Origin: Sulfuritalea sp.
GTDB lineage: Bacteria > Pseudomonadota > Gammaproteobacteria > Burkholderiales > Rhodocyclaceae
DNA length: 64,000 nucleotides
Assembly: GCA_016716965.1 (NCBI GenBank)
Contig: JADJUP010000008.1
Location: 1-64,000 of the forward strand
Direction: 5' to 3'
Part shown: one piece after another, positions 20,427 to 29,647 of the stretch
How the letters are laid out: each line of letters opens with the position of its first letter
Position numbering within the stretch: position 1 is the stretch's first letter
Notes under the pieces: model-generated
What the model was told of the DNA's origin: nothing
The model's input: the letters and a program-made list of their open reading frames with translations, nothing else
Database searches by the model: none
Translations under genes and position numbers: made by a program

Positions 20427-21791
20427 ATGATGGCGACAGACGGCGACGCCGCAACGCGGTTGGCCGCACGCTGGTTCGCGCGCCTGACAAAGGCGCCTCC
20501 GGGCGCCATGCCCTTCGAGGAAAGCTTGCCGCCGGAACCGATGGCGACCCTCGCCTCGTTCGCCGCAATCGCACTGGCCCATGGGCGCAGCCTGCTGATC
20601 CTGGTGGCAGACGACGAAGCCCTGCCGGAACTATCGAGTGCACTCGCGCTCGCCATCCGTCCACTTTGTCTGGTCCTCCCCGCGGCCGACTTCGCGGCCA
20701 CGATTGCGCTGCGCGCTACGCTCTCGCTGCTCAAAAGTCGGCTCTGGCGGGACGGCGAGGAAAGCCGGACAGCCGCGTGGAACCACCAGCGCCAGCGCCT
20801 GGCCGCCTGCTCCGAACTCTGGCAGCGGGCGCAATCCTGGTCGATGCCCGACGGGGACGTTCCACCGGAGTTCGCCGCGCTGTTTCCCGTACATGTTCAC
20901 CCCCTCGCCGCCAGAGCGATGCTTGCGCCGCGCCACGTCGACATCACGCTGCTTTATCGCTGCGATGCGACTCCCGAACTGGTCGCCGCGACAAGCTGCC
21001 TGCTGCAGGTCGGCTTACATGCGGGTTCCGCCGGGACCACCGGCCTCGTGGCCCACGAGGAAACTTCCCGCCTGCTGCACGAGCGCGCCCAGCTGACGCA
21101 GGACATAGCCGACCTCGAACTGGAACTTGCCAGTGTCGAGGCCGAACTGGACGAATTCACCCGTGATTACTACGCGCGGGTCGGCCGCCTCCTGGCCGAG
21201 CAGGACGCACTGCAGGCTGCGCTGGCGCGCCGCGCAGCCGAGCGCCAGCCAGCCGACCCTGAAGTTCGGTCAGCAGCGGAGGCGCGCGAACGACAGGCAG
21301 AACAATCGGCGAACGAATCGCGGCGATTCAATGCGGCCGATGCAGACCGGGCACCCGTCCGCCCCCGCGGCGACGCGGTAAAGCGCCTGTTCCGCCGCAT
21401 CGCGCAGCAAATCCATCCCGACCGGGCCAACGACGAATCCGATCGCGCGTGGCGCACGCAACTTATGATCGAAGCCAACCACGCCTACCGCCTTGGTGAC
21501 GAGCAATCGCTGCACCGCCTGGCCGCGAAATTGGAAGCGAGCCGCGAGACGACGCCCGGCGCTGCGGCGACCCCATCGCTGTCGACCGCGCCGCAACTCC
21601 ATGTGGAGCGCCTGCGGGCGCGCCTGGCGACGATAGAAGCGGAACTGCATCGCCTGTTTGGCTCGCGCCTGTATGAGCTGTTTGTCGCCACGCGCCATGC
21701 CCGCCGCCAGGGACGCGACCTGCTCGCCGAAATGGCGCAGCAACTTGATTCATCCATTTCCGGCCTGCGGCGGGAGATTGCCGGACGCTGA
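20427..21791 (+). CDS. J-domain and coiled-coil protein of unknown function, last gene of the che operon
   Basis: This 454-residue cytoplasmic protein has no membrane segment. Residues 1-205 form an unrecognised globular region. Residues 210-300 are strongly coiled-coil in character (long runs of Glu/Leu/Ala/Arg). Residues about 319-375 look like a J domain, with the diagnostic HPD at 330-332 in QQIHPDRANDES and a preceding basic helix. A second coiled coil ends the protein. J domains stimulate Hsp70 ATPase, so this may bring DnaK to chemotaxis or polar complexes (inference). It starts 33 bp after cheA in the same direction, without an obvious ribosome site. The ATG three bases later is an alternative start. 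Confidence 0.75.
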   Translation: MMATDGDAATRLAARWFARLTKAPPGAMPFEESLPPEPMATLASFAAIALAHGRSLLILVADDEALPELSSALALAIRPLCLVLPAADFAATIALRATLSLLKSRLWRDGEESRTAAWNHQRQRLAACSELWQRAQSWSMPDGDVPPEFAALFPVHVHPLAARAMLAPRHVDITLLYRCDATPELVAATSCLLQVGLHAGSAGTTGLVAHEETSRLLHERAQLTQDIADLELELASVEAELDEFTRDYYARVGRLLAEQDALQAALARRAAERQPADPEVRSAAEARERQAEQSANESRRFNAADADRAPVRPRGDAVKRLFRRIAQQIHPDRANDESDRAWRTQLMIEANHAYRLGDEQSLHRLAAKLEASRETTPGAAATPSLSTAPQLHVERLRARLATIEAELHRLFGSRLYELFVATRHARRQGRDLLAEMAQQLDSSISGLRREIAGR

Positions 21792-21810
21792 AGCGCTGGT
21801 CGCCGCGCCC

Positions 21811-23712
21811 TCAGGCCGGATGCAGGCCGGATGCGACCTCGTCGAGGACCCGCCTTGCCCCGGCGTGGCCGAGGTCGGCGGCGGCACGCAACCAGCGGCG
21901 CGCCAGATGCCGCCCCGTCCTGCCCTGGCGCAAGTAGGCCATGCCCAGTTCGTGGCAGGCGTCGATTTCACCTTGCTGCGCCGCACGCCGCAACCAGCCC
22001 AGCGCAGCGTCGACATCGCGCCCGACGCCCTCTCCGTGCAACAGGCAATACCCGCAGCTGTACATGGCATAGGCATCCTGGTGTTCCGTGGCGGCGCTCT
22101 GGTACCAGCGAAAGGCCTCGACAGCATCGCGTGGCACGCCCTGCCCGAAATAGTACAAGTCGCCGAGAATGACTTTTGCATCGGGCAGCGCCGCCGCCCG
22201 CCGCAACCAGGCGAGAGCCTCGATCCGGTCGATCGCGGTCCCGGTACCGTGGCGCAGGCATTCCCCGAGCATGAACGCCGCGCGCCGGTGACCACTGGTC
22301 GCCGCCCGGCGCAGGCAGGCCACGGCTTCCTTCAGGGCGGGATCAGCGGCGTCGCTGGCGGAACGCAACAACGCCATGCCACGACCGAACCAATGGCGTT
22401 CGAGTTCACCCCGCGCCTGCTGCCAGCCGGCACCCAGCGCCGCCAGCAGCGATGCCTCCCCCTGTTCGGGCGCAGCCGCTCCGCCGAGGCCATGCAACAG
22501 GCATCGACCGTGCTCCGCCAAGCCATGCACATCGCCAGCGGTGGCCGCGCGCGCGTAGGCATCACGTGCCGCGACCGGATCGACCTCACCGCCTTCGCCG
22601 CGCTCGTGGCATTCCCCCAGCCAGACCCAGGCCGAGGCGTCGCCCAGTTCCGCCGCACGGCGATACCAGGCCAGCGCGGCCTGCTTGTCTTCGGCGATAC
22701 CGTCGCCCCAGCGAAAGGCGTGCCCTATCTTCAGGTGAGCCCGCACATGCCCATTCGCCGCCGCGGCCCGCCACCATCGCAGCGCGCCGACCAGGTCGCG
22801 TCCGCCGTCGCCCACGCCATACGCCAGGCATTCGCCCAGTTCGAACTCCGCGTCGCGACTGCCGCCCTCGGCCGCGCGCCGATACCATGCCAGGCCCGCA
22901 TCGGGATCCCTTGCCATGCCCACACCGAACGTCGCGCACTGGCCGAGAACGAACATTGCCGCCACAACCCCGCCATCCGCGGCGGCACGAAAGTGCACGA
23001 TCGCCGCCTGCGGGTCCGCCACCGTCTCGACGCCGCCGTAAAGGCACATGCCGAGCGAGTAGCTGGCGCTGGCTACCCCGCCAGCGGCCGCCTCGCGCCA
23101 CAAACGACACGCCGCCGTGCGATCCTCGACAACACCGCGACCAAAGAAATAGCAACGGGCCAGCAGGTCGGCTGCCGCGGCGTGCCCCTGCGCCGCCGCC
23201 GGTTGCAGCCAGCGAACCGCCAGCGGAAAGTCGCGCCCAACGCCTTCGTCATTGCCGAGATACAGCAACCGGCCCATCCAGTACTGCGCCAATGGCACGC
23301 CCCGCTGGGCAGACAGGGCAAACAGGCGTGCCGCCTCGGCCGCATCACGAGGCAGGCCGCAACCGTGCTGCAGCAGCCAGCCGAGTACCGCAAGTCCCGA
23401 GGCGCAGTCAGCCTCGGCACTGCGCAAGGCCCAGCGCAACGCTGCAGCGGGTTTTCGCGAAACCCTGTCGCCATGGGCGTGGCGCCAGGCCAGTTCCGCC
23501 TGGGCGTTGCCATTGCCGCCAGCCGCCATCCGCTGCAACTCGGTGACGGCGAGGCTGCTCCAGAAATCATGGGAACGCCCCAGCAGTTCCAGGCCGCGGG
23601 CGGCCCCACGCTCGACCAGCGGTGCGTCGATGGCGCCTCGAAACAACCCGATCAGGGCAGCCGGCGCGAGGGGAGTCAGTGGCTGGATCATCGGAGGCGA
23701 ATCATGCCGCAT
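21811..23712 (-). CDS. Sel1-repeat (SLR) protein
   Basis: This 633-residue protein consists mostly of Sel1-like repeats, about a dozen alpha-helical units of roughly 36 residues. They recur with the patterns A..LG..Y..G.GV..D...A..W...AA..G and variants such as AEFELGECLAYGVG and AYAMYSCGYCLLHGEG. Such solenoids serve as protein-protein scaffolds. No signal peptide or membrane helix is seen. The stop lies 19 bp from the convergent J-domain gene. The start is uncertain: an in-frame ATG 21 bp downstream is equally plausible, and neither has a clear ribosome site. No substrate or partner can be named. Confidence 0.85.
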   Translation of the reverse strand: MRHDSPPMIQPLTPLAPAALIGLFRGAIDAPLVERGAARGLELLGRSHDFWSSLAVTELQRMAAGGNGNAQAELAWRHAHGDRVSRKPAAALRWALRSAEADCASGLAVLGWLLQHGCGLPRDAAEAARLFALSAQRGVPLAQYWMGRLLYLGNDEGVGRDFPLAVRWLQPAAAQGHAAAADLLARCYFFGRGVVEDRTAACRLWREAAAGGVASASYSLGMCLYGGVETVADPQAAIVHFRAAADGGVVAAMFVLGQCATFGVGMARDPDAGLAWYRRAAEGGSRDAEFELGECLAYGVGDGGRDLVGALRWWRAAAANGHVRAHLKIGHAFRWGDGIAEDKQAALAWYRRAAELGDASAWVWLGECHERGEGGEVDPVAARDAYARAATAGDVHGLAEHGRCLLHGLGGAAAPEQGEASLLAALGAGWQQARGELERHWFGRGMALLRSASDAADPALKEAVACLRRAATSGHRRAAFMLGECLRHGTGTAIDRIEALAWLRRAAALPDAKVILGDLYYFGQGVPRDAVEAFRWYQSAATEHQDAYAMYSCGYCLLHGEGVGRDVDAALGWLRRAAQQGEIDACHELGMAYLRQGRTGRHLARRWLRAAADLGHAGARRVLDEVASGLHPA

Positions 23713-23829
23713 CGCAATGGCGCGAGGGCAAGTGCCGAGTCACAGTCGCAACGCCCGACCGCCACCGTATCGCGGCCGGCCATGCCCGACCGCGCCCGGT
23801 TCAGGAGACCGCCGCGAATCCGAGTGGCA

Positions 23830-24957
23830 TCAGGCCGACTGGCACAGCAGCATCGGACTTGCTTCACCGGCCGCCGCAATACGTTCCAGCGCGTCCGAGA
23901 GTGCCAGGCTGGCATCTTCCATGCGGCCTATGGCATCGACCGCCGCCTGCATGCCACCGTCACGTACGGCATCGAGGGCATCCCCGGCGGCCCGATGCAT
24001 TGCGGCATGCGGCGCATTGATGTCGCGATATCCGGGCAGGCCCGATGTCCGATCACTGCCTTCGCCGGAGGAATACCATGCGCCGAGCCGACAACGACCG
24101 TGATCGGCGACATCCGCCGCCGCCATGTTCTTGAGACCCATGAAGGCCTTGTAAATCTCGAACTTGAATTTGACATGGTCGAGCTTCGCAACTTCGACGA
24201 AGCTGCGCAGGCTGGACGCCGCGATCGCCTGATCCATGCGAGTCGCGAGTTCCAGCAGACGCTGCATGTTGCCGGTGGCCGAACCGCCTTCTGCGCTGGC
24301 ACGATCGGCTTCCGCCGCCAGCGCGACCATGCTTTCGGTGGCGCTGCCCGTGTCGTCACCGATCTGGCCGACCAGCGTGGAAATTTCGGCCGTCGCCTTT
24401 GCCGTGCGCTCGGCAAGCTTGCGCACTTCGTCGGCCACCACGGCAAAGCCGCGCCCCTGTTCTCCTGCGCGCGCCGCCTCGATCGCGGCATTGAGCGCCA
24501 GCAAGTTGGTCTGGTCGGCGATTTCCTTGATGAGGTTGACGATGCCGACGATCTTCGTTGCGCGCTCACCCAGCACGGCAACGCTGCCGGTCGCGGTGGC
24601 CGAGGTAGCGGCAAGTTGCGACAGCGTCCTGGCGATGCGATCGATGGCACCGCGGCTCATTTCGGTCACACCGAAGGTTTCGCTGGCGTTGCTGCGCTCA
24701 GCCTTCATGCTTTCCGCGAGGCGGGTCAGGCTCTGCTGGGACAGGTCGATCGAATCGCCGAAGCGATCGAGTTGCTTCATCAAGCCCTGATAGGCATCGA
24801 CGCGCGCGCTTAGTTCTCCAAGCCGGTCGCCCTGCATCGAGACTTGTGCCTCCAGTTCCGCAATTCGGGATTGGGCCTGCGCTTCCCCCGAGCGGCATTG
24901 CTGGAGTTGCGCATGGGCTTCTTCAAGTTCCTTGCGGATGGTAGAACCGAAAAACAT
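23830..24957 (-). CDS. Soluble methyl-accepting chemotaxis protein with CZB zinc-binding domain
   Basis: This 375-residue cytoplasmic receptor has no membrane helices. An N-terminal coiled coil (residues 5-60) leads into a short signalling domain containing [20 protein letters not shown] (147-166). A C-terminal CZB domain follows, with the zinc ligands H261, C289 (GRCRLGAW), H317 and H321. CZB receptors sense zinc or oxidants such as hypochlorous acid through the zinc-bound cysteine. The receptor probably forms a cytoplasmic or array-associated cluster. The start is set by GAGGGAG 6 bases before the ATG; the longer upstream frame lacks similarity. A 21-bp element shared with the FixJ-like regulator lies about 180 bp upstream. 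Confidence 0.92.
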   Translation of the reverse strand: MFFGSTIRKELEEAHAQLQQCRSGEAQAQSRIAELEAQVSMQGDRLGELSARVDAYQGLMKQLDRFGDSIDLSQQSLTRLAESMKAERSNASETFGVTEMSRGAIDRIARTLSQLAATSATATGSVAVLGERATKIVGIVNLIKEIADQTNLLALNAAIEAARAGEQGRGFAVVADEVRKLAERTAKATAEISTLVGQIGDDTGSATESMVALAAEADRASAEGGSATGNMQRLLELATRMDQAIAASSLRSFVEVAKLDHVKFKFEIYKAFMGLKNMAAADVADHGRCRLGAWYSSGEGSDRTSGLPGYRDINAPHAAMHRAAGDALDAVRDGGMQAAVDAIGRMEDASLALSDALERIAAAGEASPMLLCQSA

Positions 24958-25187
24958 GAATAGCTCCCTCACCTGATGTTGGTCCGGCCTGTCAGCGTCA
25001 CCTACCGTCCGCCGACGAGAAAATGGAACGGCAACCAGATCCGACGTGCAACAGACGCCATCCCGAAGCCGCGACTTCCATGCGAAAGAAATCATCGCAA
25101 AGCAGCGAAAGTTTGTTTATCCGTGATTTACGCGACAAACTGCGGTCTCTACGTAGCTTTCCGTCGCCGCCGCAACTCCCGACACCC
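24958..25187. other. Intergenic region upstream of the CZB receptor gene
   Basis: This 230-bp region separates the GGDEF gene stop from the CZB receptor start, both on the - strand. It contains an AT-rich tract at about 25095-25135 and the second copy of the 21-bp CTACGTAG element. It presumably holds the receptor's promoter, but no clear -10/-35 pair was identified. Confidence 0.4.
25136..25156 (+). promoter_or_regulatory. Copy 2 of the shared 21-bp element containing CTACGTAG
   Basis: The site reads C-AAACTGCGGT-C-TCTACGTAG on the + strand. It matches the copy upstream of the FixJ-like regulator at 20 of 21 positions. Relative to the CZB receptor gene it is inverted and about 180 bp upstream. 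It may be a binding site of a common regulator. Confidence 0.5.
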
Positions 25188-26996
25188 TCAGGCTGGAATG
25201 ACCCGGTTCTTGCCCGCCCGCTTGGCGCGATACATGGCTGCGTCGGCACGCTTCAATGCCTCGTAGGGGTCCTCGGCATCGTTTATTTCAGCGACGCCGC
25301 AACTGAAGGTGATCAGCACTTTTTCGTTGTTGTTGAGGAAAAATTCGCGCGTAAGTTCGCGCTGGACCCTGATCATGACTCCCACGGCATCCTCGATCGC
25401 TGTATTGGGAAGCAGCACAACGAACTCCTCGCCACCGTAACGTGCCAGCGCATCCTGAGGCCGCACCGTGGTCTTTACCACCTTAGTCAGATGGACCAGG
25501 GCGGCATCGCCGGCGGCATGTCCGAGGCTGTCGTTGAGCGTCTTGAAGTTGTCGATATCGAGCAACGCCAGGCTCAGGGTTCCGCTATGGCGCCGCAGGC
25601 GGGCAATTTCCTTCTCCAGAGCTTCGTCGAGGCCCTTGCGGTTCAGTGCTCCGGTCAGGGCGTCATGCCGGACCAGGTCGCTGGCGCTGGCAAGTTCATT
25701 GCGCGTGCGTGCCACCGCCTCCTCGGCATCCTTGACCCGCGAGCGCATGGTGTTCATCTCGTCGCGCGAACGCGCCGCGTTGACCTGCACTACGCGGGTC
25801 TCTCGCATCACCTCGTCAAGCACATCGGCCAGCTCGGTGATGTCGCCGGCCTTGGTGATCTTCGCGGCGCAATTTTCGATCTTGTTGTGGTAGTCGCTGG
25901 TGGTCTCGGAGAAATCCGCCAGGCGGTCAACGAAGGTCGCCAGCATCAGCTTGAGGCGATCGTTGGCCTCGTGCAGGCTCTTCTTCAGCGCGCTTTGCTT
26001 GACGATGACGTCCTTCATGCGTCGTTCGACGTCGTCCAGGCGACGCAGGCTGAGGGGTTGCTGGATCAGGTCGCGCACGACCTTGATCTGGCCGGTAAGC
26101 CACTGGTCTTCAAGCACCAGTTCACCGATGTTCTCAATGATCAGTTGTACCAGGTGCATCAATGCGCTCGCCATTTCGGCTTGATCCTCGGCAACGAAAA
26201 GCGCCCTGTAGCAGAGTTTCTTCAATCGTTCCGGAAGGCCCGCCAAAGCGTCTGGCGTTTGCGCGGCGCGAATCGACGCAGCAATTTCGGATGCCTCGGT
26301 GGCGAGTTCGGGGCTGTCGCGCAGGACGATGGAGAGCGTGTTGTCGAGCAACTGGCCGATGATTTCGCGCAGATCGAGGATGCCGCCCTGCCAGGCGGAC
26401 TGTACAGCCGGGCGGGGGACCGGCGTGGCGATTGCTGTCGGCGTGGCCACGGTCATCGCCACCGCCGACACAGGCGCGTCAACACCTTCGGTGGCGGAAC
26501 GTTCGCTCCGATCCACAACCGTGTTCTGCGACCAGGAGCGGATCAGCGACTGAAGACGGGACAGGAGCAGTTCGGACGCCCCCGAACCGGAAAGCACGTG
26601 ATCAAGCGCTTCCTTCTTGCGCGCGGCGGTCAGTCCGGCATGGTGTGTTTCGAGCTGCTGCAGCAGCTCACGCACCAGGACGGGCCAGGTTGCATGGTCA
26701 CCACCCGACTTGGCCAGGAGTTCGTTGAGCGCAGCACCCAGGCCTTCCCAGCTAGCCTTGGCAATGGCAACCTCCAGTTGCCGCGCGAACTTGAGCTGCT
26801 CGGCACCGGTTCGCGGCAGGCTTGCCTGCAAGGCCTTCAACTCGCGTTCGGGGAAGGGGCTCTTTGCCGCGACTCCTGCGATCTCGCAGTAAAGCGTGCG
26901 GTAATTGTCGGGGGTTGGCGGAATCTTCTTCGCGGCAAGTCCGCGCAGCGTTTCGCGAGCGATTTCAATTTCCGTCAGTTTCGTGGGCTCGGCCAT
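25188..26996 (-). CDS. GGDEF diguanylate cyclase
   Basis: This 602-residue cytoplasmic protein has a large helical N-terminal region (residues 1-400) beginning with a PPTPDNYRTLYCEIAG-type motif common in this class of cyclases. A coiled coil then leads to a C-terminal GGDEF domain with the active-site signature RYGGEEF near residue 518. An RxxD inhibitory site (RPQD) lies five residues before it, so the enzyme should make c-di-GMP and be subject to product inhibition. No membrane helix is seen. A good sigma-54 promoter lies 34-49 bp upstream, tying expression to the sigma-54 regulon that includes flagellar genes. Confidence 0.93.
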   Translation of the reverse strand: MAEPTKLTEIEIARETLRGLAAKKIPPTPDNYRTLYCEIAGVAAKSPFPERELKALQASLPRTGAEQLKFARQLEVAIAKASWEGLGAALNELLAKSGGDHATWPVLVRELLQQLETHHAGLTAARKKEALDHVLSGSGASELLLSRLQSLIRSWSQNTVVDRSERSATEGVDAPVSAVAMTVATPTAIATPVPRPAVQSAWQGGILDLREIIGQLLDNTLSIVLRDSPELATEASEIAASIRAAQTPDALAGLPERLKKLCYRALFVAEDQAEMASALMHLVQLIIENIGELVLEDQWLTGQIKVVRDLIQQPLSLRRLDDVERRMKDVIVKQSALKKSLHEANDRLKLMLATFVDRLADFSETTSDYHNKIENCAAKITKAGDITELADVLDEVMRETRVVQVNAARSRDEMNTMRSRVKDAEEAVARTRNELASASDLVRHDALTGALNRKGLDEALEKEIARLRRHSGTLSLALLDIDNFKTLNDSLGHAAGDAALVHLTKVVKTTVRPQDALARYGGEEFVVLLPNTAIEDAVGVMIRVQRELTREFFLNNNEKVLITFSCGVAEINDAEDPYEALKRADAAMYRAKRAGKNRVIPA

Positions 26997-27029
26997 GATT
27001 TACCTTTGAGTCATCGATCCAATATTTCG

Positions 27030-27047
27030 CCGCAAGTATTGTGCCGC
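27030..27047 (-). promoter_or_regulatory. Sigma-54 promoter of the GGDEF gene
   Basis: On the - strand the site reads CGGCAC-AATAC-TTGCGG. The -24 GG and -12 GC dinucleotides are separated by exactly 10 bases, as required for RpoN. Transcription would start about 20-25 bp before the ATG at 26996. Confidence 0.65.
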
Positions 27048-27106
27048 CATGATCGATGCGCGGCGAATCCCCGCAATACCGCGGCATTGTATTACCGCGC
27101 GATGCT

Positions 27107-27934
27107 TCACTGCCACTGCGTTGCGCGCGGCGCATAAACATGCAGGCGCGTGTGGCGCCGGTCGGCGACATCGACCACCGCCTCAGGCTGTCGATCCGGG
27201 ACCGGAAAGCTGTTGCTCACGAGACGCGCGCCTGCCGTCATTTCATTGTCCACCTTGACCGCCAGCCGCGGCATCGCCGCCGGGGAGAGAAAGGCATGCA
27301 CCAATGCGTAGCCTTCCAGTGAATGATTCCAGAAGTTGCCGAAACGGATTTCGAGGTTGCCGCGTCCGCGCGCCGACAACCAGGCCCAGCACCAGGGAAG
27401 CGGCGCGTGCTCGATGCCGACAAAGCGGCAGTCGGGCCGGGCACGGGCCATGTGGCGCAGCAGCGCTCCGTCTCCACAACCCAGATCGAGCACGCGGCAC
27501 GGCCTTGCCGGCAGCAGTTCCGTGACGGAATCGCGGCATTTCCGGTTGCTCAGGAACAGGGGTACCTGACTGCGATCGGTTCGCCAGAACACCAGCAAAA
27601 GCAGAATGAAGCCTAGCGGCCACAACCACACGGGAAGTTCCAGGCCATTCACCAGAACAGCCGCCGGGATGAATACAGCATGGATCGGCAATCGCCAGGC
27701 GGGCTCGCCAAGCCGCCACGAGACGAGCACTGCGCAAGCGCCTTGCACTGCGGCCAGCGCCAGCGGCTGTCGCGGCAGTTGCGGCACCAGGAACACAACA
27801 ATCAATCCAGCAAGCAGAACGCCGAATACTTGAGCAATCAAGGCAGACAGCATCGGGTTGCGGCCGGCGCCGCCTGCCGGCGGCATGCCGATCCGCCCGA
27901 TGGATTCCATGGTGTCCCTGCGCGCGCGGCGCAT
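27107..27934 (-). CDS. Membrane-anchored class I SAM-dependent methyltransferase-like protein
   Basis: This 275-residue protein has an N-terminal membrane portion with about three hydrophobic helices (residues 28-130) and a C-terminal cytosolic Rossmann domain starting with VLDLGCGDG, the SAM-binding motif I. A FVGIEHAPL motif follows. The substrate is unknown. The start ATG shares a base with the stop of the upstream HD-GYP gene (TGATG), so translation is coupled. Relatives annotated as class I methyltransferases occur in many proteobacteria, but none with a firm function comes to mind. It ends 110 bp before the GGDEF gene. Confidence 0.8.
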   Translation of the reverse strand: MRRARRDTMESIGRIGMPPAGGAGRNPMLSALIAQVFGVLLAGLIVVFLVPQLPRQPLALAAVQGACAVLVSWRLGEPAWRLPIHAVFIPAAVLVNGLELPVWLWPLGFILLLLVFWRTDRSQVPLFLSNRKCRDSVTELLPARPCRVLDLGCGDGALLRHMARARPDCRFVGIEHAPLPWCWAWLSARGRGNLEIRFGNFWNHSLEGYALVHAFLSPAAMPRLAVKVDNEMTAGARLVSNSFPVPDRQPEAVVDVADRRHTRLHVYAPRATQWQ

Positions 27935-29163
27935 CAAGGTGCCCAGAGTTGTTCGACGTTCTTCAGGCCCCAGGTTGCGGCATCTTCCCGACTGACGATC
28001 TTGTCCTTGGTGCCCGCGCGGGAGAGATCGACGATTTCCGGCGGAATATGTGTTTGCGAGCGGATCGAGAAAAAGACCTTGACCCGCGGCGCCAGCAGCG
28101 ATTCACCGGACTGCTCGGTCACCACGCCGAGGCGTCCTGACGCCAACCGCACCAGCGAACCTATCGGGTAGATGCCGATGCATTTGACGAAAGCCTGGAA
28201 TACCCGTTCGTCAAAATGACCATGGCACCACTCGGCCATCTTGCGAATCGATTCGGCAGGATCCCAGCCGGCCTTGTATGGCCGGTTTGACGTGATGGCA
28301 TCATAGACATCGCATACCGCACCCATTTTCGCGTAGAGGCTGATCTCGTCTCCCTTGAACCTCTCGGGATAACCGCTGCCATCAACTTTCTCGTGGTGGT
28401 GCAATACGACGTCGAGCGGTATGTCGCCGACCGTGGCACCCTCGACCAGGAGCCGATGTCCTTCCGCCGGATGGCGTTTGATCATGGTGAATTCCTCGTC
28501 GGTCAACTTGCCCGGCTTGTTGAGCACTTCCGTCGGGATCAGCGCCTTGCCCATATCGTGCAACAGACCGGCCATTCCAAGTTCGCGGGTCAGTTCCGCG
28601 TCCAGACCCAACTGGCGGGATAGCGCCACCATCAGCGCGCACACCGCCACCGAATGCATGTAGGTGTAATCGTCGGCAGTCTTGAGACGCGCCAGGCTGA
28701 TCAGGGCCCCGGGGTTGCGCATCACCGAACTCGATATTTCATCGACCAGGGCGCCGGCGAATCCCGCGGATACCGCGTTGCCCATGCGCACCTCCTGGAA
28801 CATCGAGACCATGGCGTCCTTGCTGCGCGCACATATCTTCGCCGCGCGCTGAACCTCCTCCGCGATCGGTATCGCCTTCGGCGTGGTCTCGGCCAATTCT
28901 GCCTGCGCCAGCTGGCGTTCGATTTCAGCCTCGACCTCAGCTTCGGAACTGGCCTCGGAGACCGTTTCGGCAACCGAAACATCGACCCCCTTTCCGGTAT
29001 CGATCCACAGTTCACTGACCCCGCTTTCGCGCAGTCGGCGGAGATCCTCGGGATCTTCCAGGACAAAGCGCGTACGCCAGAAGGGATGGTCCATCCACGA
29101 TCCGCAAAGTTCGTGGATATGCATGCCCATCCGCAAGTTACTGACGGCAATTCGTTTCAACAT
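27934..29163 (-). CDS. HD-GYP c-di-GMP phosphodiesterase with N-terminal DUF3391-type region
   Basis: This protein of about 409 residues begins MLKRIAVSNLRMGMHIHEL, typical of the DUF3391 domain found before HD-GYP domains. A Glu/Ala-rich linker follows (about residues 70-110). The HD-GYP domain carries LLHDMGKALIP and HHHEKVDGSGYPE, with all expected metal and GYP residues. It should degrade c-di-GMP in the cytoplasm. The longer upstream reading frame is rejected because AGGAT precedes this ATG and the extra part has no family similarity. It follows the lipoprotein gene after 40 bp and is coupled to the methyltransferase gene. Confidence 0.93.
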   Translation of the reverse strand: MLKRIAVSNLRMGMHIHELCGSWMDHPFWRTRFVLEDPEDLRRLRESGVSELWIDTGKGVDVSVAETVSEASSEAEVEAEIERQLAQAELAETTPKAIPIAEEVQRAAKICARSKDAMVSMFQEVRMGNAVSAGFAGALVDEISSSVMRNPGALISLARLKTADDYTYMHSVAVCALMVALSRQLGLDAELTRELGMAGLLHDMGKALIPTEVLNKPGKLTDEEFTMIKRHPAEGHRLLVEGATVGDIPLDVVLHHHEKVDGSGYPERFKGDEISLYAKMGAVCDVYDAITSNRPYKAGWDPAESIRKMAEWCHGHFDERVFQAFVKCIGIYPIGSLVRLASGRLGVVTEQSGESLLAPRVKVFFSIRSQTHIPPEIVDLSRAGTKDKIVSREDAATWGLKNVEQLWAP

Positions 29164-29203
29164 GGGAAAGATCCTGAAAGCAGTCGGCCCGCAATACGCT
29201 CGC

Positions 29204-29647
29204 TCACTGGGATGGCTTCCCCGGGCGCGCGGCGTTTTTCGCCGAATAGCGCAATTTGCCATCGACCATTTCAAAGCTGCCCACCAGCGCACCCGGTTCG
29301 GGCGGAGGCGTCTTGTAAGTCTGGTAGCTGCAACTCTTCAACTCGACCACATCCCAGCGCTTGCCGGCGTTGAGGATGAAAAGGCCAGGGCCGGGCCGGT
29401 AGACGTCGATCCGGAAGCGGTCCGCAGCGACGTCCTGCAGAGTGAATCGGCGCTGGCATTGCGGCAGACCGGCGACAATCAGGGTCGATTGCCACGAACC
29501 GCCGGCATGTGCCTGTTCACGGATCACGGAAATCGACTGGTCCGAATTGCCTTCGCTGACAAAAGCCGTCTGTGTGTCGCCGCACGCACCAAGCAACATG
29601 ACCGACAACAGTAACGCGAACCTCTTCACTTCGTCCCGACTCCGCAT
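29204..29647 (-). CDS. Small lipoprotein of unknown function
   Basis: This protein of about 147 residues has a signal peptide ending in the lipobox LLGAC (cysteine at residue 22), so it should be lipid-anchored in the periplasm or outer membrane. The mature part is about 125 residues with two further cysteines (LPQCQRRF and ELKSCSYQTY). It ends in a short beta-rich region. An intermediate GTG (at the VKRFALLL position) with GGGACG upstream is an alternative start. No family is recognised. It is the first gene of a probable operon with the HD-GYP and methyltransferase genes. Confidence 0.7.
   Translation of the reverse strand: MRSRDEVKRFALLLSVMLLGACGDTQTAFVSEGNSDQSISVIREQAHAGGSWQSTLIVAGLPQCQRRFTLQDVAADRFRIDVYRPGPGLFILNAGKRWDVVELKSCSYQTYKTPPPEPGALVGSFEMVDGKLRYSAKNAARPGKPSQ

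Noticed and set aside
21658..24813. 1051-codon + strand frame opposite the Sel1 and CZB genes
   Set aside because: The - strand encodes clear Sel1 repeats and a CZB receptor; the + strand translation has no family features.
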